Below are positions 45,410 to 52,782 of a DNA stretch of 64,000 bases, one piece after another. Position 1 is the stretch's first letter. Each line of letters starts with the position of its first letter. The DNA is from Stenotrophomonas maltophilia (lineage in GTDB: Bacteria; Pseudomonadota; Gammaproteobacteria; Xanthomonadales; Xanthomonadaceae), in assembly GCF_002799155.1 (NCBI RefSeq), contig NZ_NERD01000002.1:3348001-3412000 (forward strand), given 5' to 3'. Position numbers and translations under genes: made by a program. A model generated the notes under the pieces. It was given only the letters and a program-made list of their open reading frames with translations, made no database searches and was not told where the DNA came from.

Positions 45410-46254
45410 CGCTTCAAATACGGCGGCACGCTGAGCGCGAGATTTCCGTAGAACATCAGCTCCGTGGCGTCAGGCCTACTCAGATGGGTACTGTACTTGA
45501 GCGAGAACGTCAGACTGTCCGCATCAGTGTAGAGCTCACTGATTTCCTTGCAGTTGTCGTATGTAACAAGCCAAGGCGTCCTTATCTTTTTCACGCGGTC
45601 GGCTATGGCCGCGTGGTCCCGATGCTCATAGAAATTTCGATAAAGCTGCGCGCCTTTGTTGTAGTACGGTGGGTCGAAGTAGATGAGACTCTTTTTGGGT
45701 AGTTCGGCAGAGATTCCCTCTGCCAGATCCATCGCGTCAAGGTTGTAAAGGCTAATCGCATTGCGATAACCACCGATACTCTTGATACGGGAAGCCAGAT
45801 CCTTCCTGTTGAAGCGGGCATCCAGCGTGTAGTCACCCTTTTGCTCTCTGCCGCCGATTACACCAGCACTCAGTATTCCAGAACGGTTGGTTCTATTCAG
45901 AAAAAAAGCGGAGAAGCCCACTTCAAACAGCTCATGCTTCTGCGGATTCCGTAGAACTTCCCGGTGATGCTCCCATCTACCGATGGAGACCTTGCAGCGC
46001 TCCACGCGAGTTATGAATGCATCCGTTTCGTCCAGGACAGCTTTCCAAAATGCGTAAACAGCAAAGTCAGCATCATTGATCACGATGCGATCCACAATCC
46101 CCGTGGACAACAGGTGGATGGCCGCTCCAGCCCCGCCCGCATACGGTTCGATGTACGTACCGCCACTAATTCTGTTGGCGCGCAGCAAATCAGCGAGCCA
46201 CGGGCCCAGTCTCCCCTTACCGCCTGGGTACCGCAGAGGCGTAACAAAAGCCAT
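45406..46254 (-). CDS. D12-class DNA adenine methyltransferase (Dam type)
   Basis: A 282-residue N6-adenine methylase. Seen: the N-terminal SAM-binding RYPGGKGRLGPWLADLL, motif I IEPYAGGAGAAIHLL, acidic INDADFAVYAFW, FFLNRTNRSGILSAG, and catalytic motif IV DPPY in SLIYFDPPYYNKGAQLY. All core parts and the length fit an active Dam-type enzyme, though the target is not sure to be GATC. It faces the ParB-like gene, with stop codons overlapping. It could protect host DNA from a nuclease partner, or act as an orphan regulatory methylase. Confidence 0.88.
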   Translation of the reverse strand: MAFVTPLRYPGGKGRLGPWLADLLRANRISGGTYIEPYAGGAGAAIHLLSTGIVDRIVINDADFAVYAFWKAVLDETDAFITRVERCKVSIGRWEHHREVLRNPQKHELFEVGFSAFFLNRTNRSGILSAGVIGGREQKGDYTLDARFNRKDLASRIKSIGGYRNAISLYNLDAMDLAEGISAELPKKSLIYFDPPYYNKGAQLYRNFYEHRDHAAIADRVKKIRTPWLVTYDNCKEISELYTDADSLTFSLKYSTHLSRPDATELMFYGNLALSVPPYLKR

Positions 46255-46466
46255 GGCCAGCCGGCCTCCTTCATCAAGGTCTGTAATTCTACTGACTCGT
46301 GAGCGCGGTTGTCTGTTTTATACCTCGACGACACCTGTGATTGTGACCGTACCGAAAGGGCAGATGGGGGGCGCGCCACAGGCATGCCCGGCCAACGGCC
46401 AGGCATGATCCGGTCCGTGCTGCAACCCGCACCCCGGCCAGGTTAAGCCTCGCGAAAGCTGGTCGG
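46255..46466. other. Gap between Dam and the replication operon, with hairpin
   Basis: A hairpin CATGCC-C-GGCC / GGCC-A-GGCATG lies at 46383-46407 with a 3-base loop. It has no T run and may be the end of the minus-strand replication operon. This junction probably separates satellite core from cargo. Confidence 0.4.
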
Positions 46467-47213
46467 TTATGGCGCGCCGACCGCCCTGATTTGCGCCTGC
46501 AGCCTGGTCCTGGCTGCCAGGCTCCCTGCCAGCTGCATGTTCACCTCGTTCATATCCATCGGCGGCAAGGCCAACTGCTGGACCACCTGATCGGCAACTG
46601 CGGCATCGTCAAGGCGCTGGCGCACCGCATTACTGAGGCGACCGAAGAACTTGCTGGCCAATTCGTCGGCACTCGCCGACTGCTGATAGTTCACACCGGC
46701 ATTCTCCGCCAGAGAGAACAAGGCAAATGCTACTGCCAAGCTGTCACTCGCTTGCTTCAGCAACTGCCCATAGGCATGACTGGCAGCTTCACTTGCAATA
46801 GCGTTCTTTGTGCTCAGGCAGTCTTTCGCAATCTCGGCCAACTCCAGCTCTACACGCGGCAGCTCGGCCGCAATCTCGCCCTCCATCGCCTCATATTCTT
46901 CAGCCAGCGAGAGTGCCGAACGCTCGTTGGCGCGCAACTTCTGAATATCGCGGGTAAGGTTGCCATCGGCATCGCGCAGCTTGATGCTCCATTGCTGGCG
47001 AGCAGCGGCGGCATCGCCCTTTGCTGCCAGCTTGGCGCGCTGCATCGTATCGACCTTAGCCACCAGGGCGCGCTTGCGCTGCACTGCGCTGGCCAACTGC
47101 TCGGCTAGCTCGTTCAGCCGCTGCCTGCTCTCCGATACTGGCACTGCTTCGGCCCCTTCGCAGGGTTGATTAGCCAGTTCGGTGGTGGTGTTGATGCTCT
47201 GGATGTCACTCAT
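46467..47213 (-). CDS. Coiled-coil satellite protein, possibly Psu-like
   Basis: A 248-residue almost fully helical protein. Seen: heptad-rich ESRQRLNELAEQLASAVQRKRALVAKVDTM, DIQKLRANERSALSLAEEYEAMEGEIA, then SLAVAFALFSLAENAGVNYQQSASADELASKFF. It is the last gene of the satellite's operon, where P4 carries psu/sid-type genes. The helical layout with a kinked middle recalls the P4 polarity suppression protein, which inhibits Rho and decorates capsids, but the similarity is only in shape and position. Start MSDIQS has GGAGATTC seven bases ahead. Confidence 0.55.
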   Translation of the reverse strand: MSDIQSINTTTELANQPCEGAEAVPVSESRQRLNELAEQLASAVQRKRALVAKVDTMQRAKLAAKGDAAAARQQWSIKLRDADGNLTRDIQKLRANERSALSLAEEYEAMEGEIAAELPRVELELAEIAKDCLSTKNAIASEAASHAYGQLLKQASDSLAVAFALFSLAENAGVNYQQSASADELASKFFGRLSNAVRQRLDDAAVADQVVQQLALPPMDMNEVNMQLAGSLAARTRLQAQIRAVGAP

Positions 47214-47287
47214 GTTGAATCTCCGTTTATTTACTGGGGGAGCTCGCCCGACACCGTGTCGGCGAGCTATGGGAAAGACAGCGCCGC

Positions 47288-49156
47288 TCATAAGCCGCTG
47301 TCGTGAACTTTGCGAGGGTCGAAGACGAAGACACGGATGGCCCCCAAGCCGGGGACACGTACGGTTTGGGACGGCCTGCCGTCAGCACTGCGCTTAAGCC
47401 AGCCGGCCTCAGCCAGCATGCGTGCGGCCAGGCGCACATCGAAGCCCGCACATAGCTCCCGTCTGAACGCCTCCTGCAGCACCAGGTATTCCGTCAATCC
47501 AACTTCATCAAAGCGTCGGAAACCTACGCGGTCGCGCACCGGCACCGCACCTTCAGGGCTGCGCAGCGGCTCCAGGCGGCTTTCGCCATGCGCCTCAAAG
47601 AACGCACGCACGCGCGAGAGTAGTTCGTCGGTGTCGGCACTGGCCGAGCCACCCCGACGTTGCAGCCAGGCCTTGAAGCACGTCGCCACGCCCTGGGTAG
47701 CTTCACCCTTGGGCCAGCCGGTAATGCGGTGACGACAGCTGCTGGCCAACTCCCCGGCAAAGGCGACAACAGCAAAGCGCTCGGCCACCCGGCGCACCTC
47801 CCCGGAGGCATCTTCGGGTACGTAGGTGGCCAGGAATCGGTCGGTGGATTCGCGCAGCTGGGCGGTCAGCGTCGGGCTGTCCTGCTGGGTGAGGTAACCC
47901 ATCCAGAGCGGCCATGGTGCGCCGTAGGTGCGTGCGGCGGCGTCCTTGAGTAGAGCCGACAGCGCCGCTCCGTCGCTGGCATCGTGTAGGCGCTCAAACA
48001 CGCCGTGCCCGCCCTCGGCCTCGGCTGGTACGTCGGCTAGGCGCACGGACTGGCCCGCCCGTGCCTGCTTGCCCACCTCGGCCATGTGCTGGGCCAGTCC
48101 GACCTCGCCAGCCGACAGGATCAGCACCCGCCAGCGTGCTGCCGCACGGGCCTCACCGGCCCGGTTGGCGCGGCTCTTGCCATTGCCGTTGGCCAGCAGG
48201 TAGGCGGCATCACCGGCCTGCTTGGGATCGATCTGCGCCAGTTCATCCAGAATGAGCGTGGCATCGTTGTGCAACACCGCCACGCCTTCCAGACCGTTGG
48301 CCGTGCTGCGCCACTCGCGGGCATATTCCGGGGGACCGACCACGCTGGCCGCCACGCGTAGCGCGGTGCTCTTGCCGCTGCTGCTGCCGCCGACCAGGTG
48401 GAACCCACCGCCTGTTGCGCCGGTGAAGTGCAGCAGCGGCCCGGCGAACATGGCTGACACCGCCAGCACCAGACGCGAGTTGTCCTGACAACGTCGGGCC
48501 ACGTCGCGTCGCCAGTCATCCAGCGAGCCAACAGCCGCATAGTGATGCTGCAATCCACCGCTGTGCTGATAGACCAGCCGCTCCACGCCATTGCCGTAGC
48601 TTTCGCCATTGGGCAGTACGTAGCGGCCCTCATGCCAGCCCGGCACGGCGACGTTGCGCGCGCGGGTGTCGATGCGCTCCTGAATGATGTAGGCCAGCAG
48701 CCGCTGCATCGTGTTGCGGTGGGCTGACATTTCCACACCACCTGCGGCCAGCTGGCGCACGAACTCGCGCGGATCGCCGACCAACATTTCCGCAGGTGCC
48801 GCCCACTGGTGAGGATGGCCATCGGCGTCGGTCCAGGTCAGCAACCTCCCCCATTCCTCGCTCTGGCTGTTACGAGTCTTGGCCTCGACCTTCAACGGCG
48901 AGCAGACAAACACTGGCTCGGCCAGGTCACCATCCTCGGTGACGCCGACGTAGTACACGCCGCTCTCGTTGAGCTGGTAGTGCGCTCGCGCCGCACCGCC
49001 ACTGGCACTGCCACTGGTGCAGTCAGCGGCGTCCTTGTTGCTCTTGGTCTTGCCCTTGGCGCCCTTGCGCACGGCGCGCTGAATCGAGCCGCGTACGGCG
49101 CCGGTACCAGCGTCCTTGGCGGCATCATTGAAATCGACAGAGGTGACGTTGCTCAT
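47288..49156 (-). CDS. DUF927-domain helicase/ATPase
   Basis: A 622-residue satellite replication protein. Seen after a basic N-terminus: VYYVGVTEDGDLAEPVFVCS, AHRNTMQRLLAYIIQERIDT, Walker A in FHLVGGSSSGKSTALRVAAS (about residue 290) and Walker B in DATLILDELAQIDP. This is the DUF927 domain, a helicase module of plasmids and satellite phages. In P4 primase and helicase are fused in the alpha protein; here they are separate genes. The C-terminus is winged-helix-like (FDVRLAARMLAEAGWLKRSAD). The start is chosen at MSNVTSV with GGAG eight bases ahead. Probably binds the iterons with its partners. Confidence 0.85.
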   Translation of the reverse strand: MSNVTSVDFNDAAKDAGTGAVRGSIQRAVRKGAKGKTKSNKDAADCTSGSASGGAARAHYQLNESGVYYVGVTEDGDLAEPVFVCSPLKVEAKTRNSQSEEWGRLLTWTDADGHPHQWAAPAEMLVGDPREFVRQLAAGGVEMSAHRNTMQRLLAYIIQERIDTRARNVAVPGWHEGRYVLPNGESYGNGVERLVYQHSGGLQHHYAAVGSLDDWRRDVARRCQDNSRLVLAVSAMFAGPLLHFTGATGGGFHLVGGSSSGKSTALRVAASVVGPPEYAREWRSTANGLEGVAVLHNDATLILDELAQIDPKQAGDAAYLLANGNGKSRANRAGEARAAARWRVLILSAGEVGLAQHMAEVGKQARAGQSVRLADVPAEAEGGHGVFERLHDASDGAALSALLKDAAARTYGAPWPLWMGYLTQQDSPTLTAQLRESTDRFLATYVPEDASGEVRRVAERFAVVAFAGELASSCRHRITGWPKGEATQGVATCFKAWLQRRGGSASADTDELLSRVRAFFEAHGESRLEPLRSPEGAVPVRDRVGFRRFDEVGLTEYLVLQEAFRRELCAGFDVRLAARMLAEAGWLKRSADGRPSQTVRVPGLGAIRVFVFDPRKVHDSGL

Positions 49157-49214
49157 GCACGGGGCTCCGGTGCCGCGTCGGCGCACTGCGCCTTCGGGAT
49201 AAAGAGAGGGATCA

Positions 49215-50057
49215 TCAGGAAGTAGCCTCATGGCGTGGCCGCGGCGGCATGGCCACGACCCCGCCCACGGCATCGGCGGCGCGCTGGGCGTTGGCTACGC
49301 CCGGATTGATGCCCAGCCGCGCGGCGGTGGCCGCGTCGTCATCGGCGCACACCACGATTACTGCCGTGGGGAATTTGGCGCGCAGCGCACAGGCCACCGG
49401 CTCCAGATTCCCTGCATCGAAGGCGACGGCGGTGGGATGGCCAGTGGCCTCATGGATGCTGGCGGCAGTGGCATAGCCTTCGGCGATACACACCACGTCG
49501 CTGATCGTGCGGCCCACGGCGTAGTACAAGCCACGCTTACGGCCACCGGCCAGGAAGCGCTTGCTGCCATCGGCGGCGATGGTTTGCAGGCTCCACAGCC
49601 GCCCCTGTGAATCGCGCAATGGCACCAAGAGCAGGCCATCCAGCTGCCGCAGACCGTGAACGCCCACGCCCTTGGCCATCAGGTAGGGGTGATCGGAGGC
49701 AGCGGCGCTGGCGCGCTGCCAGCGCTCTCGCGCCTGCTGCCGGGCCACAGCCTGGCGCTGGGCACGCTCGGCCTGCTGCTGCCGCTGTGCGCGCACCACG
49801 GCCTCGCGCAGCATCGCGCGGTCGGCCTCGCTCAGCGCCTCGCTTCCAACTTCGCACCAGGACTCATTGAGTCCGGTCTTCCAGTTGCCGTAAGCACCGG
49901 CCTGCGGCGGGCCTGCGTGCAGCACATACCAGCCGCTGCGCTGACCGCTGCCATCGCCCTCGGCGCGTACACGCCGCAGACGGCCATCTGGCACCGCCGT
50001 ATCCAGCATCAGCCCTGCCGCGCGCAGGATGGCCAGGAAACCGTCAGGCCGCATCAT
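49215..50057 (-). CDS. Toprim-domain DNA primase
   Basis: A 280-residue primase of the phage/satellite type. The N-terminal half has a helical glutamine/arginine-rich region (QRQQQAERAQRQAVARQQA) and DHPYLMAKGVG, LLVPLRDSQGRLWSLQTI. The Toprim fold follows with VVCIAEGYATAASIHEAT (the catalytic Glu) and IVVCADDDAATA (the Asp-x-Asp). This matches the Toprim primases that accompany DUF927 helicases. The start (ATG ATG at 50052-50057) overlaps the upstream gene by 11-14 bases, so translation is coupled. Confidence 0.85.
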   Translation of the reverse strand: MMRPDGFLAILRAAGLMLDTAVPDGRLRRVRAEGDGSGQRSGWYVLHAGPPQAGAYGNWKTGLNESWCEVGSEALSEADRAMLREAVVRAQRQQQAERAQRQAVARQQARERWQRASAAASDHPYLMAKGVGVHGLRQLDGLLLVPLRDSQGRLWSLQTIAADGSKRFLAGGRKRGLYYAVGRTISDVVCIAEGYATAASIHEATGHPTAVAFDAGNLEPVACALRAKFPTAVIVVCADDDAATAARLGINPGVANAQRAADAVGGVVAMPPRPRHEATS

Positions 50058-50682
50058 CGTCGGCCTCCAGCTGGCTGCGGTGCTTGGCGCTGGCCACCAC
50101 AGTGGCCAGATCCTCATGCACATAGGCGGCGCTGAACGCTACAGCGTCAAACGGCACCGCCATGCGCTCATCAACGCTTGCCAGCAGCAGCGCGGCCGAA
50201 CGCGCGCGCTCCAGGCGATTGAAGCTGTCCTCGCTGATCCAGTAGCCAAAGGGCATGCGTGCGGCCGTGGGCGCGGGCGCTTGCGGCGGCTCGGCAGCGG
50301 CCTGCTTTGCTTGCAGGTCTTCCAGCTGCAAGGCCATGCCTCTATCAAATTGCGCCTGCGACTGCGCAGGTGCAAACAACGACAGGCGCACGCGCACCCG
50401 CGCCGCAACGGTAGCCAGCTCCACGCAATCGCGCTCCAGCGGCCACAGCAGACGCTCGCGCAGGCGGTCCTCCAACGGATGGCCTTCCAGCGCTTGATCC
50501 AGTTCGTCACTGAGAGCGGCAAGACGACGCGACGCCTTGCTGTGGAGCCGCTCAATGCGACGGGCTACCTCGACAATAGTGGCGGTACGCTCGGTATCGA
50601 ACCAGCTATCGGTGATAGTGGCGCTTAGCGCGCCATCGGCCACGCCCGGCACGCGGGAAACACTCACGGTATCAACGTTCAT
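50044..50682 (-). CDS. Hypothetical satellite protein
   Basis: A 212-residue helical protein: TERTATIVEVARRIERLHSKASRRLAALSDELDQALEGHP, VRLSLFAPAQSQAQFDRGMALQLEDLQ and YWISEDSFNRLERARSAALLLASVDERM. It is in the middle of the replication operon, with ATGA overlaps on its 5' side. No family recognised; perhaps an accessory replication or regulation factor. Confidence 0.7.
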   Translation of the reverse strand: MNVDTVSVSRVPGVADGALSATITDSWFDTERTATIVEVARRIERLHSKASRRLAALSDELDQALEGHPLEDRLRERLLWPLERDCVELATVAARVRVRLSLFAPAQSQAQFDRGMALQLEDLQAKQAAAEPPQAPAPTAARMPFGYWISEDSFNRLERARSAALLLASVDERMAVPFDAVAFSAAYVHEDLATVVASAKHRSQLEADDDAA

Positions 50683-50894
50683 GCAGCCGCCTCCGCATCA
50701 CGGACCATGGCCAGCAGCTGCCCCACGGGCAGGGATTCCAGTGCACCAGGGCGGCGTTCCAGCGCGGTGACCAGTTGCGACAGCGTAGCCATCGGCATCG
50801 CGTGAATGCGCTGCAACTGGCGCGCGGCGCTGAACAGGTCATGCGTGGCCGCATCGTCATTGATGGCAGCGGCATTCAGGGAGAGAGCGTTCAT
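50679..50894 (-). CDS. Small operon protein, 71 residues
   Basis: MNALSLNAAAINDDAATHDL followed by amphipathic helices LFSAARQLQRIHAMPM and ERRPGALESLPVGQLLAMV. The ribosome site AGGAGG lies seven bases ahead of ATG. Stop and start overlap (ATGA) with the next gene and with the one before. A P4-like early gene of unknown role. Confidence 0.7.
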   Translation of the reverse strand: MNALSLNAAAINDDAATHDLFSAARQLQRIHAMPMATLSQLVTALERRPGALESLPVGQLLAMVRDAEAAA

Positions 50895-51100
50895 CGCGCA
50901 GCCTCCTGCACGGTGGTCGCGATGGCGTGCTGCACCTCGCCCAGCGTCAGCGCTTCGGGAACCTTGCCGGTGGCGTCCAGGCGCACGGAGAGCGCCAGCC
51001 AGCGGGAATGGTCCCAATCGAGGGTGTCGGCGATGTCGCCAAAGTGATGGGCAATGCGAACGGCGAAGCGCGAAGGCGCGGCCAGGGTGTCGTGAGACAT
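50891..51100 (-). CDS. Small operon protein, 69 residues (first gene after leader)
   Basis: MSHDTLAAPSRFAVRIAHHF, then WDHSRWLALSVRLDATGKVP and LTLGEVQHAIATTV. First cistron of the replication operon, 33 bases downstream of the leader hairpins. In P4 the equivalent position is held by the small kil/eps genes, so a derepression or host-control role is possible. No homologue can be named. Confidence 0.65.
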   Translation of the reverse strand: MSHDTLAAPSRFAVRIAHHFGDIADTLDWDHSRWLALSVRLDATGKVPEALTLGEVQHAIATTVQEAAR

Positions 51101-51132
51101 GGCTGATTCCTTGTGTAAGTTGGAATCCGCCG

Positions 51133-51329
51133 CCTCGAGACCAATCGAGGTGACGGACGGTACGCGGTTGGTCTGCCGGCACAAGGACCGGTGGGGCCGA
51201 AGCCCCCCGCGCACCGCCCGCCGTAGAACTGGCAAGCAATCGCCCGCGACAACACGGCAGGCAATAAAAAAGCGCCGTGCATCGAACGATTGGCGCTGGT
51301 GCGCCTTGTGGTTCGGGAGACCAATCCCG
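51133..51329 (-). ncRNA. P4 CI-like leader RNA with matching loop sequences
   Basis: On the transcribed minus strand, in order: hairpin 1 (51314-51329, stem CGGGA/TCCCG) with loop TTGGTC; an intrinsic terminator (AGCGCC/GGCGCT then T6, 51265-51297); a segment GACCAA (51168-51173); hairpin 2 (51133-51150, stem CCTCGA/TCGAGG) with the same loop TTGGTC; then the operon start at 51100. Both loops are complementary to the middle GACCAA. This is the seqA-seqB-seqC order of P4, where the small CI RNA pairs with its own leader and causes premature termination, giving immunity. Promoter expected right of 51329. Inference from structure, not shown. Confidence 0.6.
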
Positions 51330-51393
51330 GTCGCCGATTGTGCGGCGACGGGGCAATGCTGCATCGGATGAGCCGGTGCTGTCAACACGCGCG

Positions 51394-51678
51394 TCATCGC
51401 CGCGTGCTGCGCTTGGCGCGCGGTGCTTCAGTGGCGTTCTCACTGAGCGCGCGGCGTTCTGCCGAATCGCTGAGGGGCAGGCAAATCTCGGCACTCGGGC
51501 AGACGCTTGGCACATGCGTGCGCACGATCTCGGTGTAGGCCGAGAACGTGTGACCGCACAGCGCATTGCGGCACTGGAGCACGGATTCGCGCAGCAGTTT
51601 GGAATGCAGCACGCTGGTGCGCACGATGGCAGGCGTATCGCAATGCGGGCAGCGCAGGAAGGCTCTTGAACTGGTCAT
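51394..51678 (-). CDS. Ogr/Delta-family zinc-finger transcription activator
   Basis: A 94-residue protein. The first 55 residues show the Ogr/Delta finger: FLRCPHCDTPAIVRTSVLHSKLLRESVLQCRNALCGHTFSAYTEIVRT, with CxxC...CxxxxC. In P2 (Ogr) and P4 (Delta) such proteins activate late promoters; in satellites they let the element use or sense helper late genes. The C-terminal 40 residues are basic and disordered. Located just upstream of the leader RNA, downstream of alpA, on the same strand. Confidence 0.9.
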   Translation of the reverse strand: MTSSRAFLRCPHCDTPAIVRTSVLHSKLLRESVLQCRNALCGHTFSAYTEIVRTHVPSVCPSAEICLPLSDSAERRALSENATEAPRAKRSTRR

Positions 51679-51687
51679 CGCAATGCC

Positions 51688-51891
51688 TCAGCAGTCAGTG
51701 GTGGAACGGCTACCCGCGACACCGCGCGAGAGTGCAATGCGGCCGCCTTGCGCAGTCCGGCTCTGGGAGAAGTTCAGCGCGAGATTCGGCTGTGCCACAG
51801 CCGTTCGCAGATGCTCAGCCAGGAACTTGGCTTCTGCCGGGCTCAAGGTGAACTTCTGATCGGAGATGGTCAGGACGATGGTGTCTTTCAT
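51688..51891 (-). CDS. Small satellite protein, 67 residues
   Basis: MKDTIVLTISDQKFTLSPAE followed by KFLAEHLRTAVAQPNLAL and a serine/arginine tail. Its ATG overlaps the alpA stop (ATGA), so it is coupled to alpA. It resembles small phage regulators in size but no domain was recognised. Confidence 0.65.
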   Translation of the reverse strand: MKDTIVLTISDQKFTLSPAEAKFLAEHLRTAVAQPNLALNFSQSRTAQGGRIALSRGVAGSRSTTDC

Positions 51892-52160
51892 GGCTGCGCT
51901 CGCAGGTGGGTATCGGGAATGTGGGTGGCAATCCACGCGTCCACGTCCGACTCCAACCAGACAGTTACGCGCGGGGAAAGGGGGATCGATGCGGGGAACC
52001 GGCCGCGCTTCATCAGCCAGTACAGGTGCGAGCGGGAAATGCCGGTGCGACTGAGCACTTCGGGCTTGCGCAGGAAGCGTTCACCGCGTGCGGCGTCAGG
52101 CCGGGAATGATCGGCAGGCTGACCAGGTGCGGTCGCCTGAGGGGCTGGGGAACCAAGCAT
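51888..52160 (-). CDS. AlpA-family transcriptional regulator
   Basis: A 90-residue protein. After a disordered head of 27 residues comes the AlpA-type winged helix: ERFLRKPEVLSRTGISRSHLYWLMKRGRFPASIPLSPRVTVWLESDVDAWIA. In P4-type elements AlpA/Vis controls the integrase promoter and acts as excisionase. The start at 52160 is ATG. About 110 bases upstream an AT-rich inverted repeat (TTTTACA...TGTAAAA, 52274-52293) is a plausible promoter/operator. First gene of a minus-strand early operon. Confidence 0.9.
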   Translation of the reverse strand: MLGSPAPQATAPGQPADHSRPDAARGERFLRKPEVLSRTGISRSHLYWLMKRGRFPASIPLSPRVTVWLESDVDAWIATHIPDTHLRAQP

Positions 52161-52628
52161 GTGAAAGGTCGCGGGGCTGACGTTTCGTCAACCGCCGCCC
52201 TGTGTTGTGGGCTTGGTTAGAAGGCTAGAGACAGCTGCCGCTCAACTCACGCAGCTCGATGTGTAGGGAAAATTTTTACAGTATTTTGTAAAATTACACA
52301 TGACGAATCCCCCTTGACGGCGCAACCTTGCGCCGTTCCAGCCAACTGGCGGGAGCTTACAAGCGAGAGCAGCAGTCAGGCCGCTCGACTGGTTGCGCAG
52401 GACAAACGGACGCGCCTGGCAATCTGCTGATCCAGGCCAGTAGCGCAAAATGTGCGATGAGCGAACTATCGACTACTGGCGGGTTGGGTCTGGTCATCGG
52501 CCGTCATGGCGACCGCTCGGCGACCTTCAAAGCAACCCGCTGGCCGGAAAGAGGCTGCGGCAGAGCCATTCAATCGGCGCGCGCCATCGACCCGCATGTG
52601 TCTAACACGGATCGATAGGGCGCCGATG

Positions 52629-52740
52629 TAACCAGCGTAACCAGCTGTAACCAGTGAATGCGGCGCTCCGACGATGGACGCAACCGAATGATTTACAAGA
52701 CATTTCGCAGCGGTGTAACCAGTGTTACCGCTGTAACCAG
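52629..52740. repeat. Right iteron cluster (GTAACCAG units)
   Basis: Exact GTAACCAG at 52629-52636, 52638-52645, 52648-52655, 52715-52722 and 52733-52740, plus an inverted GTTAC at 52724-52728. It is the reverse complement of the left cluster. Located between alpA and the integrase, where a replication origin of a P4-like element would fit. The 52161-52782 gap has no other supported gene. Confidence 0.7.
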
Positions 52741-52782
52741 AAAAAAAAGTAAGTCAGAAATGAAAGATGGAAGAACGGGAGG

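Noticed and set aside
51240..51320. Small protein gene in the leader
   Set aside because: Frames here are short and antisense; the paired hairpins and terminator explain the region better.
52328..52618. 96-codon plus frame between alpA and integrase
   Set aside because: No ribosome site, arginine/serine-rich, and it lies in a probable regulatory/origin region.
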